Shown in pieces: positions 7,206 through 15,302 of a DNA stretch of 60,678 nucleotides. Source of the stretch: a virus; the IMG/VR virus record IMGVR_UViG_3300032304_001472, positions 1 to 60,678 of that record. One strand, written 5' to 3'. The stretch's first letter is position 1; each line of letters begins with the position of its first letter. The translations under genes and the position numbers were made by a program. The notes under the pieces were generated by a model that saw only the letters and a list, made by a program, of their open reading frames with translations, was not told where the DNA came from and did no database searches.

Positions 7206-8576
7206 ATGGATTATTCTAATAACGATATATTGTTTGAAAATGACAAATACTTGGCCATTAAATCTCCAAATATGGAAGAGGGTTTAAAAGTAGGTCCAGA
7301 ATTCTTAACAACAACAAGACATGGTAAAGATGCCTATAATAATAGAACAGTATACTTTTTCATTAATAAAGAAGAAAAAGATACTAGATATGGAATTATA
7401 ACTCTAACACTTGGACAGTATGGTACTGAGTTATATGATAATTATGGTTATGATGTTGAATTAAGGGATGCTTTCCATTATTTTCCAGATTTAGATAAAA
7501 CAATTACAGATATAGTCGGTAATGTTGATTTAATAACAACATTAGTCTTGATTGAGAATGGGAAAAAATTTAGTGAATATCAATTACAAAAAATAGATTC
7601 TAATATCAAATCTGTTCAATATACAAGAATACCAGATAATTGTAAAATTTATTTAGAATTTGATAGTGACGCAGGTATTTTGAGTTTAATGGATTTTGAT
7701 AGTAATGATCTTTACTATATTGAGGCTGTTTTAAATAGATATGGATATGGTTCTAATTTATGGGAATTAGATACAGATTACGATTGGGGTGAAGGTAACA
7801 TATTAGGTTATTTCAATGATGGAAGTAATGAGCTTTTGGATAAAATTGTTTCATACATTAAACCTGAATTTTTTAATTGGAGGGATGATTATAATATAAA
7901 AGGTGAATTATGTGAATTATTATATAAACAATTTGATGATGAAATACGTAGAATACTAGACGATTATAGTAATCATTTTGACAAAGCTGGATATGATGCA
8001 CTAAGAAAAGAATTATATGGTGATTTTTGTAGTCCATTTGAGGACTATAAAATATTTGTAGTTAAAAAAAATGAAACCCAGATATGTTTTTATGAATATC
8101 GTACTTGGGTTTCACAATTAAAAGATTTATTAATCAAGACTAATACTAGTACTATTGAAGAGTTGATAACAAAATTAACTGATTTCGTTGGTGGTGGTTT
8201 AAGAGCTGATATTTACGAGTATCCATATCGTGGTGAATTTGACACAGAATCTTTTAATAGAGAAGTTGAATACGAACTTGAAAATATAATTGATAAGATT
8301 GAAGAAAATCCTGAAAAATATTCCAAGAATCTTAGTGAGAGTTTAAAATTAATACAAATACTTAAAAAGTATCAATTGAATACCCTTGTCAAAATTGATG
8401 ATGAAAGAGGTTCATTTATTATCACAGGAATTAAAGATGGGAAACTTCTTGTAACACACATTAAAAAGAATGGTGAAAAAACAAACAAGAGTTTCAATTT
8501 TGAAGAATTTAATAATTTTATTGCGATGGGTGAATTATTTGAACATTTAGTTAGAAAATTAAAAAAAATGTTGTAA
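7206..8576 (+). CDS. Hypothetical acidic protein, 456 aa
   Basis: Large acidic protein rich in Asp, Glu, Tyr and Asn, with no signal peptide or membrane segment. The start at 7206 (MDYSNND) is chosen because the upstream frame would overlap the promoter element. The C terminus has a possible small beta domain (LVKIDDERGSFIITGI, then GKLLVTHIKKNGE). I do not recognise the family. It is followed closely by the peptidase gene and may be in one operon with it. Confidence 0.65.
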   Translation: MDYSNNDILFENDKYLAIKSPNMEEGLKVGPEFLTTTRHGKDAYNNRTVYFFINKEEKDTRYGIITLTLGQYGTELYDNYGYDVELRDAFHYFPDLDKTITDIVGNVDLITTLVLIENGKKFSEYQLQKIDSNIKSVQYTRIPDNCKIYLEFDSDAGILSLMDFDSNDLYYIEAVLNRYGYGSNLWELDTDYDWGEGNILGYFNDGSNELLDKIVSYIKPEFFNWRDDYNIKGELCELLYKQFDDEIRRILDDYSNHFDKAGYDALRKELYGDFCSPFEDYKIFVVKKNETQICFYEYRTWVSQLKDLLIKTNTSTIEELITKLTDFVGGGLRADIYEYPYRGEFDTESFNREVEYELENIIDKIEENPEKYSKNLSESLKLIQILKKYQLNTLVKIDDERGSFIITGIKDGKLLVTHIKKNGEKTNKSFNFEEFNNFIAMGELFEHLVRKLKKML

Positions 8577-8585
8577 TATTGTGTT

Positions 8586-9401
8586 ATGAAACACAATTAC
8601 GATTTACTCAAAAAGGTTTTGTCCATACCTACCAAGACATACAAAGAGGACTTAATGATTCAATTCCTAGGTGAATGGTTAACAGAAAACAACATCCCTT
8701 ATCAAGTTGATAAGATGGGTAATGTTTATGTAACCAAACAAACGGATGATATTGAATATTTTCCTTGTGTTGTTGCACATACCGACACAGTACACGAATT
8801 GGATACAATCAACATTAAAGAAATGATGTTACCCAATGACCAAAAAGAATTAAAACCAGCATTAAAAGCTTTTAATGATAAAGGAGAACCCACAGGTATT
8901 GGTGGGGATGACAAATGTGGTGTTTATGTATGTTTGGAATTATTAAAAAATTTACCAAATGTAAAAGCCGCATTTTTTGTTTCAGAAGAAACTGGTTGTC
9001 ATGGTTCAAAGAATGCTGATAAAGAATTTTTCTCAAATGTTGGTTATGCTATTCAATTTGATGCTCCAGGTAATTGGATGGTTAGTGAATATTGTATGGG
9101 AACAAAATTATTTGATAAGAAGTCTGAATTCTTCAACAAATGTGATAAGGTGTTAACTGAGGGATTTGATAACCGAAACAAATATCAATCACATCCTTAT
9201 ACTGATGTTTATGCACTTAAAAATCAATTTGATTTTTCTTGTATAAATTTTGCCGTAGGATATTATAACTACCACACAAAACACGAATATGTGATTGTCG
9301 AGGATGTTTTTAACACATTGGAGATTGCAAAGAAAATGATTAATGATTTGGGGAATGTGAAATATTTTGAGGAAGTTAAATCAAGTAAATTTTTACTATA
9401 A
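8586..9401 (+). CDS. M20-type zinc metallopeptidase
   Basis: 271 aa, about the length of a catalytic domain without a large dimerisation domain. Visible family motifs are AHTDTVHE with His65, GIGGDDKCGVY with Asp108/109, FVSEETGCHGS with Glu134/135, QFDAPG with Asp159 and a C-terminal HTKHEY. These match the zinc ligands and general base of M20/M28-like aminopeptidases and tripeptidases. It would hydrolyse small peptides in the cytoplasm. Such enzymes are uncommon in phages. It might recycle peptides from protein turnover, and a ClpC-like unfoldase gene converges on it just downstream, but a functional link is only inferred. Confidence 0.8.
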   Translation: MKHNYDLLKKVLSIPTKTYKEDLMIQFLGEWLTENNIPYQVDKMGNVYVTKQTDDIEYFPCVVAHTDTVHELDTINIKEMMLPNDQKELKPALKAFNDKGEPTGIGGDDKCGVYVCLELLKNLPNVKAAFFVSEETGCHGSKNADKEFFSNVGYAIQFDAPGNWMVSEYCMGTKLFDKKSEFFNKCDKVLTEGFDNRNKYQSHPYTDVYALKNQFDFSCINFAVGYYNYHTKHEYVIVEDVFNTLEIAKKMINDLGNVKYFEEVKSSKFLL

Positions 9402-9428
9402 AAAAAGGGACTATTCAGTCCCTTTTTT
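9401..9428. terminator. Bidirectional terminator
   Basis: AAAAAAGGGACT/AGTCCCTTTTTT hairpin with loop ATTC. It lies between the converging peptidase and ClpC-like genes and overlaps the ClpC stop codon. Confidence 0.85.
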
Positions 9429-11636
9429 CTTTTTTGATTTCTTAACTTCTTTTTCTTTAAACAATACATTGTTTTCATTGGTTGTGAGTTCATATTTTTC
9501 ATTCTCAACAACATTTCCGTTAAGTACTTCCTCTGATATGAAATCTTCAATTTTGTCTTGTATGGCTCGTTTTATTGGCCTTGCACCATACGTTTCATCA
9601 AATCCAACTTTTGATATTAAATCATAAACAGATTCATCACAAGTTATATTATAATTTAATCCATTTAATCTAGTGATTAATTTTTCAATTTCAAGTTTTA
9701 CAATTTGTTTAACTTCATCTTCTTTCAATGTATTGAATACAATAATCTCATCAATACGATTTAAGAACTCTGGAGCAAAAAACTTTTTAAGTTCTTTCTT
9801 AAGCATATCCCTTTTTTCTTCCTCCTCAATATAAGAATTTGAACTTGTTTTAAATCCAACACCAGTTCCAAATTCTTGGAATTTTTTAACCCCAAGATTG
9901 GAGGTCATAATTATGATACAATTTTTGAAATTGATTTTTCTCCCCAATCCATCAGTAAGATGTCCATCATCCAACACTTGAAGTAATGTTGAGAATACAT
10001 CTTTATTCGCTTTTTCAATTTCATCAAATAGAATAACCGAATATGGTTTATTTTTGACTTGTTCAGTTAATTGTCCACCTTCATCATAACCAACATAACC
10101 TGGGGGTGAACCAATCAATCTTGATATTGAATGTTTTTCTTGGTATTCTGACATATCAACTCGGATAAGATTTTCTTCACTACCAAAGATTTCTTTGGCC
10201 AATTGTTTTGCTAGATATGTTTTACCCCCACCCGTTGAGCCCAAGAAAATAAATGAACCTATAGGTTTACTTGGGTCTTTAATACCAAGTCTATTTCTAC
10301 GAATTGATTTGGCAATTTTTGATACCGCCTCAGATTGACCAATGACCTTAGATGAAAGATTGTTAGCCAATGATGAAAGTTTATTTGTTTCATCTGAGTT
10401 CATTTTTGATACAGGTATTTTGGTCATATTAGATACAACTTCATATACCAATTCAGATGAGATATCTTTCTTTTTGGTTAATAAATCGGACTCAAATTTT
10501 TTCTTTTCAGAATCCAATTTATCCAATATTTTTGTTTCTTTATCTCTTAAATCTGCTGCTTGTTCATAATTTTGACTTTTAACAACCTCAATCTTTTGTT
10601 GTTTGATTTCTTGAGCTTTTTGTTTCAAGTCTTCAATGATTTGTGGCATCTTAGTGTCAACTTGACTTCTTGCTCCAACCTCATCAATAATATCAAAACC
10701 CTTATCAGGGAATTCTCTATCTGTGATATATCTTTCTGCCAAATCAACACAAAGTTTTAGAATCTCATCACTATAACTTACTTTATGATAATTTTCATAT
10801 TTGTCTTTAACATTAATTAAAATCTGTAAGGTTTCTTCTTTTGTTGAGGGGTCAACAATTACTTTTTGGAAACGTCTTTCTAATGCCCCATCTTTTTCAA
10901 AATTCTTTCTATATTCATCTAAGGTTGTTGCGCCAATACATTGTATTTCACCTCTTGCCAAAGCTGGTTTAAAGATGTTTGACGCATCCAATGAACCTGA
11001 TGAATTCCCAGCACCAACTATTTGGTGTATTTCATCAATGAAGAGAATTATATTTGGGGCTAATTGTAGTTCTTCAATAATAACTTTCATTCTCTCCTCA
11101 AATTGTCCACGATATTTTGTTCCAGCAACAATTGATGTCATATCTAAAGACATAATTCTTTTATCCATTAGATTTCTTGGACATTCCCCATTCAATATTT
11201 TTAATGCTAAACCTTCTACAATTGCGGTTTTTCCACAATTGTGGGATACGATTCCATTTGAGATGTACTTATTTTCAGTATCTAATACTTCTAAATCAAA
11301 AGTGTTATGATTACCAATTTCTTCATATGAAATAACTTCAGATAATTCATTATTTTCACACCATATTAATTCCCCTTCTGTTATGTTTCCGAGATTTAAC
11401 CAATAAGAACCATTATCAAATTTAGTGAAAGGATTCAAACTATTATTCTCAACTTCAACTAAATGGTCAATTGAACCTTCTAATATTAGGCCATTTGATA
11501 ATGTAATTCTAATACATTCTTTATTATATTTTCTAAATAAATTACCAATCGGTTTAAAACCTGATGGCGTTTTAATGTTATATGTCCCACCATAATTTTC
11601 AATTATGTTGAAAAAATCCTTTATTTTAATTTTCAT
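9411..11636 (-). CDS. clpC: ClpC-like AAA+ unfoldase, C-terminal fragment with C-intein
   Basis: 741 aa. Residues 1-133 are the C-terminal half of a split intein: SIDH as block B, TFDLEVLDTENKYISNGIVSHN as blocks F/G, then Cys134 as first extein residue. The extein begins with CGKTAIVEGLALKIL, completing a Walker A whose first half GEPG ends the N-extein of the upstream gene. It continues with Walker B LFIDEIHQIVG, a UVR-like segment (NYEQAADLRDKE), the second Walker A GSTGGGKT, Walker B VILFDEIEKA, and arginine-finger and sensor regions. After splicing the protein would be about 676 aa, a ClpC without its N-terminal repeat domain. It would unfold proteins, perhaps for host ClpP or as a chaperone. 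Confidence 0.88.
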   Translation of the reverse strand: MKIKIKDFFNIIENYGGTYNIKTPSGFKPIGNLFRKYNKECIRITLSNGLILEGSIDHLVEVENNSLNPFTKFDNGSYWLNLGNITEGELIWCENNELSEVISYEEIGNHNTFDLEVLDTENKYISNGIVSHNCGKTAIVEGLALKILNGECPRNLMDKRIMSLDMTSIVAGTKYRGQFEERMKVIIEELQLAPNIILFIDEIHQIVGAGNSSGSLDASNIFKPALARGEIQCIGATTLDEYRKNFEKDGALERRFQKVIVDPSTKEETLQILINVKDKYENYHKVSYSDEILKLCVDLAERYITDREFPDKGFDIIDEVGARSQVDTKMPQIIEDLKQKAQEIKQQKIEVVKSQNYEQAADLRDKETKILDKLDSEKKKFESDLLTKKKDISSELVYEVVSNMTKIPVSKMNSDETNKLSSLANNLSSKVIGQSEAVSKIAKSIRRNRLGIKDPSKPIGSFIFLGSTGGGKTYLAKQLAKEIFGSEENLIRVDMSEYQEKHSISRLIGSPPGYVGYDEGGQLTEQVKNKPYSVILFDEIEKANKDVFSTLLQVLDDGHLTDGLGRKINFKNCIIIMTSNLGVKKFQEFGTGVGFKTSSNSYIEEEEKRDMLKKELKKFFAPEFLNRIDEIIVFNTLKEDEVKQIVKLEIEKLITRLNGLNYNITCDESVYDLISKVGFDETYGARPIKRAIQDKIEDFISEEVLNGNVVENEKYELTTNENNVLFKEKEVKKSKKKKGTE
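11238..11636 (-). other. C-intein of the ClpC-like protein
   Basis: 133-residue C-terminal intein half. It starts at its own ATG, carries block B His in SIDH and ends SHN before Cys. It pairs with the 24-residue N-intein encoded at 11711-11782. Confidence 0.85.
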
Positions 11637-11707
11637 TTATAATTAATTTTATTTTTTCTATTAGTTTATTTAAATTCACATCATATATTAAGTGAATTTT
11701 GTTAATA

Positions 11708-11986
11708 TTACATATCTACAATTTTGTGCGTTAAATCGTCAGATATTTTTTCTACCTCAATAAACATATCTTCTAAAATACAACCAGGTTCACCTATTAT
11801 GATTGGGTTATTCTTTTTTCTTCTTGATAATATTTGAGCGATTCTTGTTATTTCTCTGTCTCTACCTACCACGGGGTCTAATTTTCCTTCTTCGGCAAGT
11901 TTGATTAAATCCTTTGCGAAGTTATTTAATACTGGGGTATCACCTTTACCTTTTGTTGAGTAATCTCCATCTTTTGATTCTATCAT
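11708..11986 (-). CDS. clpC: ClpC-like AAA+ unfoldase, N-terminal fragment with N-intein
   Basis: 92 aa. Residues 1-68 read like the ClpC region just before the first ATPase domain ([20 protein letters not shown], then [14 protein letters not shown]). After GEPG the reading frame continues with Cys69 and 23 more residues ([17 protein letters not shown]...) and stops. This is a 24-residue N-intein with block A. The break falls inside Walker A, between GEPG and CGKT, so neither fragment is active without splicing. No endonuclease gene lies in the 71-base gap between fragments; that gap holds an 8-bp inverted repeat AAATTCAC/GTGAATTT. Start chosen at the only upstream ATG in frame. Confidence 0.85.
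   Translation of the reverse strand: MIESKDGDYSTKGKGDTPVLNNFAKDLIKLAEEGKLDPVVGRDREITRIAQILSRRKKNNPIIIGEPGCILEDMFIEVEKISDDLTHKIVDM
11711..11782 (-). other. N-intein (24 aa) of the ClpC-like protein
   Basis: Begins with Cys directly after GEPG and ends at the stop. Its length is that of the atypically split class, as in the AceL-TerL intein, rather than the usual 90-100 residues. Confidence 0.8.
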
Positions 11987-12003
11987 ATTTTTGTTTTTAT
12001 TTA

Positions 12004-12031
12004 ATTATAATGTTTATTTTTACATTTTCAA
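12004..12031 (-). promoter_or_regulatory. Sigma70-like promoter of the ClpC-like operon
   Basis: On the minus strand TTGAAA (12026-12031), a 16-base spacer, then TATAAT (12004-12009), 18 bases before the ATG at 11986. Confidence 0.5.
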
Positions 12032-12070
12032 CTATGATAAACCAACAATTTGTTAGTATTATTTTTATTC

Positions 12071-12099
12071 TTGACTAGTTAATTTAATTGGTATATAAT
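12071..12099 (+). promoter_or_regulatory. Sigma70-like promoter of the UVR-motif gene
   Basis: TTGACT (12071-12076), a 17-base spacer, TATAAT (12094-12099), 43 bases before the ATG at 12142. It is divergent from the ClpC promoter, so the two genes may be co-regulated. Confidence 0.55.
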
Positions 12100-12141
12100 T
12101 GGATTATAAATAATGAAAATAAACTTAAAAAATACAATATT

Positions 12142-12576
12142 ATGAACAGCAAAGATTTTTATAAAAAATTTGAAGAGATTTTAAATGACATTTTTAATCA
12201 AGACAATCAGAAATTAAACACCCCTAGAGATGGATTTTTCAAAGGGTTAAAATCAGATGACATTTCAAAAGAAATAAAAAAATACAGAAATTCTGTTAAA
12301 GAATCTAGTGATGGGTTATTCACATCTATTAGTTTTATTTTTAGTAATCCACCATTTAGTGAAAAGAGTGAAGTTAATGAGTTGAAATTTAAATTAGAGG
12401 AATGTGTATCAAATCAAGATTTTGAGGAAGCCGCAAAATTAAGAGATAAAATCAAAGAACTTGAGAATAACACATCTAAGGTTAATGATTTGAAATCAGA
12501 GTTAGTTATTGCGATTAAAGAACAAAATTTTGAAAGGGCAATTGAAATCCGAGATGAATTAAAAAAAATAAACTAA
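12142..12576 (+). CDS. Protein with two UVR motifs, possible ClpC partner
   Basis: 144 aa from the ATG at 12142, chosen because it has the AATATT-ATG context common here. The C-terminal half holds two UVR-type helical hairpins in tandem: KFKLEECVSNQDFEEAAKLR with DKIKELE, and SELVIAIKEQNFERAIEIRD with ELKKI. UVR motifs occur in UvrB, UvrC, ClpC and McsA and mediate protein-protein contact. The N-terminal half has no recognised fold. Because it is divergent from a ClpC-like gene, itself with a UVR-like segment, it is plausibly an adaptor of that unfoldase. That link is inferred. A terminator follows. Confidence 0.7.
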   Translation: MNSKDFYKKFEEILNDIFNQDNQKLNTPRDGFFKGLKSDDISKEIKKYRNSVKESSDGLFTSISFIFSNPPFSEKSEVNELKFKLEECVSNQDFEEAAKLRDKIKELENNTSKVNDLKSELVIAIKEQNFERAIEIRDELKKIN

Positions 12577-12580
12577 TCAT

Positions 12581-12607
12581 AACCCCTCGTAATTGAGGGG
12601 TTTTTAA
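12581..12607 (+). terminator. Rho-independent terminator
   Basis: AACCCCTC/GAGGGGTT hairpin with loop GTAATT and a T run, 4 bases after the UVR-motif gene. Confidence 0.85.
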
Positions 12608-12618
12608 ATTTAAAAATT

Positions 12619-12861
12619 ATGGCAATATTAAGAGAAGAAATCAGAGGTACAAAAATTATTAATGAAATTCAGTCAAGTAATATTAGAAAGACAGAATTTG
12701 ATACAGAATCAAAAGAGTTAGTTGTGGAATTTAACAACGGACTCAGATATACCTATGAAAATGTCCCCCATCAAGTATATACCCAATTTAGGATGTCGGA
12801 ATCCCAAGGTAAGTTTTTCAATTCCAAAATAGCAAAATCATATCAATACAAAAGGTTGTGA
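12619..12861 (+). CDS. KTSC-domain protein
   Basis: 80 aa. The pattern SSNIRKTEFDTESKELVVEF, NGLRYTYENVPHQVYTQF, then SQGKFFN and YQYKRL matches the KTSC domain. This small domain is found alone in many bacteria and phages and sometimes fused to RNA-related proteins. Its biochemical role is not established. The protein is complete in length for the family. It lies between two transcription units. Confidence 0.75.
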   Translation: MAILREEIRGTKIINEIQSSNIRKTEFDTESKELVVEFNNGLRYTYENVPHQVYTQFRMSESQGKFFNSKIAKSYQYKRL

Positions 12862-12880
12862 TAATTATAGTGATACACTA

Positions 12881-12888
12881 ATATTTAT
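12881..12888 (+). promoter_or_regulatory. Late-type promoter element ATATTTAT
   Basis: Exact ATATTTAT, 5 bases before the ATG at 12894, leaving almost no leader. Confidence 0.45.
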
Positions 12889-12893
12889 CATTT

Positions 12894-13640
12894 ATGGAAA
12901 GTTTAAATAAAGTCATATCTAGTTTTAAATTAAATTCAACATTACAACCAAAAATTTGGGTTGATGGAGGTTCAAGAATGAATCCAAATGTTAGAAAAAA
13001 TTTATTAGAAATTGCATATCAATTCATTGATTCCTTTGGGGTGGATGTTGTAATTGATGATATTATTGTTAAAGGTTCAATTGCAAATTATAATTGGTCA
13101 GAATATTCGGATGTTGATTTACATATAATAGTAGATTACAAACAATTTTCAGATAAACTTAAAGATATGTATGTTGAGTATTTTGATTTAAAAAAAATAG
13201 TTTTTAATCAAAAAAGAAACATAAAAATTTTTGGTTATGATGTTGAAGCATATGTTGAGGGTACTGATGAAAAAGGTGTTAGTGGTGGTATTTATTCTAT
13301 TCTAAATGATGAATGGATTAAAAAACCAATCAAAGAAAAAATGAAAGCTAATAATGAAGATATTACAATTAACGTTAAAAAATGGATGCGAATTATTGAT
13401 AATTTAATTAAACATTTGGAAGGTGAAGATATTGAAACAATTCGTAATGGTGTAAAAGTGATTAAAGATAAATTAAAAAAATATAGAATAAGTGGTTTAG
13501 ATAAATCTGGTGAATTAGGGGTTGAAAATTTAGTCTTTAAAGTTTTGAGGCGTAATGGCTATATTGAGAAATTATATAATACACCAACAAAAGTTATTGA
13601 CAAAAAACTTTCTTTGGATGAAAAATTAAGAATTAAATAA
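12894..13640 (+). CDS. Nucleotidyltransferase, Pol-beta/MNT superfamily
   Basis: 248 aa. The catalytic signature of the Pol-beta-like nucleotidyltransferases is clear: KGSIANYNWSEYSDVDLHIIV, with GS followed by the DVD metal-binding pair; EAYVEG further on may supply the third acidic residue. The C-terminal part is helical and ends in a basic region. The target, whether protein, RNA or small molecule, cannot be read from the sequence. The gene opens the large plus-strand head block, so it may act during assembly or on the host. Confidence 0.7.
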   Translation: MESLNKVISSFKLNSTLQPKIWVDGGSRMNPNVRKNLLEIAYQFIDSFGVDVVIDDIIVKGSIANYNWSEYSDVDLHIIVDYKQFSDKLKDMYVEYFDLKKIVFNQKRNIKIFGYDVEAYVEGTDEKGVSGGIYSILNDEWIKKPIKEKMKANNEDITINVKKWMRIIDNLIKHLEGEDIETIRNGVKVIKDKLKKYRISGLDKSGELGVENLVFKVLRRNGYIEKLYNTPTKVIDKKLSLDEKLRIK

Positions 13641-13646
13641 TTCTGT

Positions 13647-13654
13647 ATATTTAT
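13647..13654 (+). promoter_or_regulatory. Late-type promoter element ATATTTAT
   Basis: Exact ATATTTAT, 20 bases before the ATG at 13675. Confidence 0.55.
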
Positions 13655-13674
13655 ATTATAAAAACAAAAAAATT

Positions 13675-14898
13675 ATGGGAAAACTAAAACCTATTGGAAG
13701 TGAAAAATTACAAGGTGTTGATATGATTAATCGTATCCTTGAAATATCAAATTATAAATTAAATATTCCAAAACCAATAAATGAAGACTCTTCGTTTGAA
13801 TATAAAAAAACTTTGGTTGATGGGTACGCATATCATATTGTTAGAGAAAAAAATGGATATGTTATTAAAAAAGGATTAAATGAATCAATGTCAGAATACA
13901 TTGAACCAATGAAAAATAGAAAGTTTTATCCATCGTATTCTCAAGCTTTAAAAAGATTGAATCTAATAACTAAAGAAGTTAATCATAATCAAGGTTTTGA
14001 TAAGAACATTTCATTATTTGAATCAGATGAAGATACACAATATGTTTTAAAAACTGGGGAACAAACCGAACAAGCTCAAACTCCAGCTCCCGCACCACAA
14101 CCGGCTCCGCCAGCACCCGCACCCGCTCCACCAGCACCTATGCCTGGTGAAGAAGGTCAAATGCCAGAACCTGAAATGGAAATGCCGGAACCTAATATGG
14201 AAATGGATGAACCTGATATGGGCGGTGAAGAAGATGAAGAAGAACAAGTCACTTTTAAAACAATACAAAAATTAACTGGTAAATTGGGTCAAAAAATTAG
14301 AACATTTTTATCTGATGAAGAAAATGAAATGTCATCTAAAGATATGAAATATGTTATTAATTCTGTTTTGTCAGCATTGAACTTAGATTCTTTGGAAGAG
14401 GAAGATAAAGAAGAAATTATTGGTAAGTTTGAAGGTGGTGATGAAGGTATGATGGGTGATGAAGAAATGCCAATGGGTGATGAAGGTATGATGGGTGATG
14501 AAGATATGATGGGTGACGAAGGTATGATGGGTGACGAAGGTATGATGGGTGATGAAGAAATGCCACAACCTGAAGTTCAAGAAACTTATCATAATGGTTC
14601 TATGAGAGATAGACAACACGCAAAAAGAATGGATAATATGTTTGAAGATATTTCGGAGTCTAAAATTGACAAGGTATTAATGAGATATTTTCAACCAAAC
14701 GTTGAAAAAAATAACATTAGTAAAATGTTAAGACAAATTGAAAACATATCAGAAACTCATATTCAAGAAAGTTCTGCTAGGAAAATAATTAAAAATTATC
14801 CTAAAATTAAATTACTTGGTAAAAATTCAAAAAGTCATTTAGTATTTGAAATTAATGAAGAAAGAATTAGTGTAACACCAAAAGGAAATATTTTATGA
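13675..14898 (+). CDS. Virion-type protein with Pro/Ala linker and Met-Gly-Asp-Glu repeats
   Basis: 407 aa with no recognised enzyme domain. Residues 1-37 end in KPINE37 before DSS, a prohead-protease-like IxE site. Residues about 137-155 are a Pro/Ala-rich linker (PAPAPQPAPPAPAPAPPAP), followed by Glu/Met-rich repeats and a run of MMGDEG units near 258-300. The C-terminal 100 residues are a normal folded-looking region. The acidic, low-complexity centre resembles a prohead core or internal protein. The next gene overlaps its stop by 4 bases (ATGA), suggesting translational coupling. Confidence 0.6.
   Translation: MGKLKPIGSEKLQGVDMINRILEISNYKLNIPKPINEDSSFEYKKTLVDGYAYHIVREKNGYVIKKGLNESMSEYIEPMKNRKFYPSYSQALKRLNLITKEVNHNQGFDKNISLFESDEDTQYVLKTGEQTEQAQTPAPAPQPAPPAPAPAPPAPMPGEEGQMPEPEMEMPEPNMEMDEPDMGGEEDEEEQVTFKTIQKLTGKLGQKIRTFLSDEENEMSSKDMKYVINSVLSALNLDSLEEEDKEEIIGKFEGGDEGMMGDEEMPMGDEGMMGDEDMMGDEGMMGDEGMMGDEEMPQPEVQETYHNGSMRDRQHAKRMDNMFEDISESKIDKVLMRYFQPNVEKNNISKMLRQIENISETHIQESSARKIIKNYPKIKLLGKNSKSHLVFEINEERISVTPKGNIL
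14440..14565 (+). repeat. Tandem coding repeat, MMGDEG-type
   Basis: Imperfect repeats of GATGAAGGTATGATGGGT encoding DEGMMG/DEEMPM units within the 407 aa protein. It is a coding low-complexity repeat, not a CRISPR. Confidence 0.75.
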
Positions 14899-15302
14899 GT
14901 TATTTGATATATGTCAATAAATTAGGTCAAAATTATAAAGGAGAAAATTTATATGAATTTATTTTCTCAGATAGTTTGGAAAATATGTGGGGAGAATCTT
15001 GGGAAAGTAAACCAGCTAATGGATATCCATCACCACCTAATATTGAATTTATTACAAAAGTAGGGGTGTTAAAAAATACTTTAGATTTGGAAGTACTACA
15101 AAATTCTGATATATTTTCAATGATTGATGGAATGGATGATGTAATTGCTTTGGCGTGGGAAAACGAATCTGAAAATGTTAATTTTGATATGAAAAAACGA
15201 TTGGTTTTTAGATTTGGAGAAAACATTGAAATAATAAAAAATAAATTATACGAAAGAGACATCGTATTAGAATTTGAAAGAAAAGTACAATATGAATCTT
15301 AA
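14895..15302 (+). CDS. Hypothetical protein, 135 aa
   Basis: Globular-looking protein with an alternating beta pattern and no membrane segment. It contains FIFSDSLENMWGESWESKPA and an acidic centre. Its start overlaps the stop of the 407 aa gene by 4 bases, and the next gene probably starts inside its own end, so the three are translationally coupled. The position at the head of the packaging block suggests a virion or assembly role, which is inferred. Family not recognised. Confidence 0.6.
   Translation: MSYLIYVNKLGQNYKGENLYEFIFSDSLENMWGESWESKPANGYPSPPNIEFITKVGVLKNTLDLEVLQNSDIFSMIDGMDDVIALAWENESENVNFDMKKRLVFRFGENIEIIKNKLYERDIVLEFERKVQYES

Noticed and set aside
10342-11310. Plus-strand ORFs opposite the ClpC-like gene
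   Set aside because: They have Ser/Phe/Leu-rich antisense composition and no start context, while the minus strand encodes clear AAA+ motifs.
14440-14565. Short regular repeats that could be taken for a CRISPR array
   Set aside because: The repeats are in frame, encode MMGDEG units and have no spacers.
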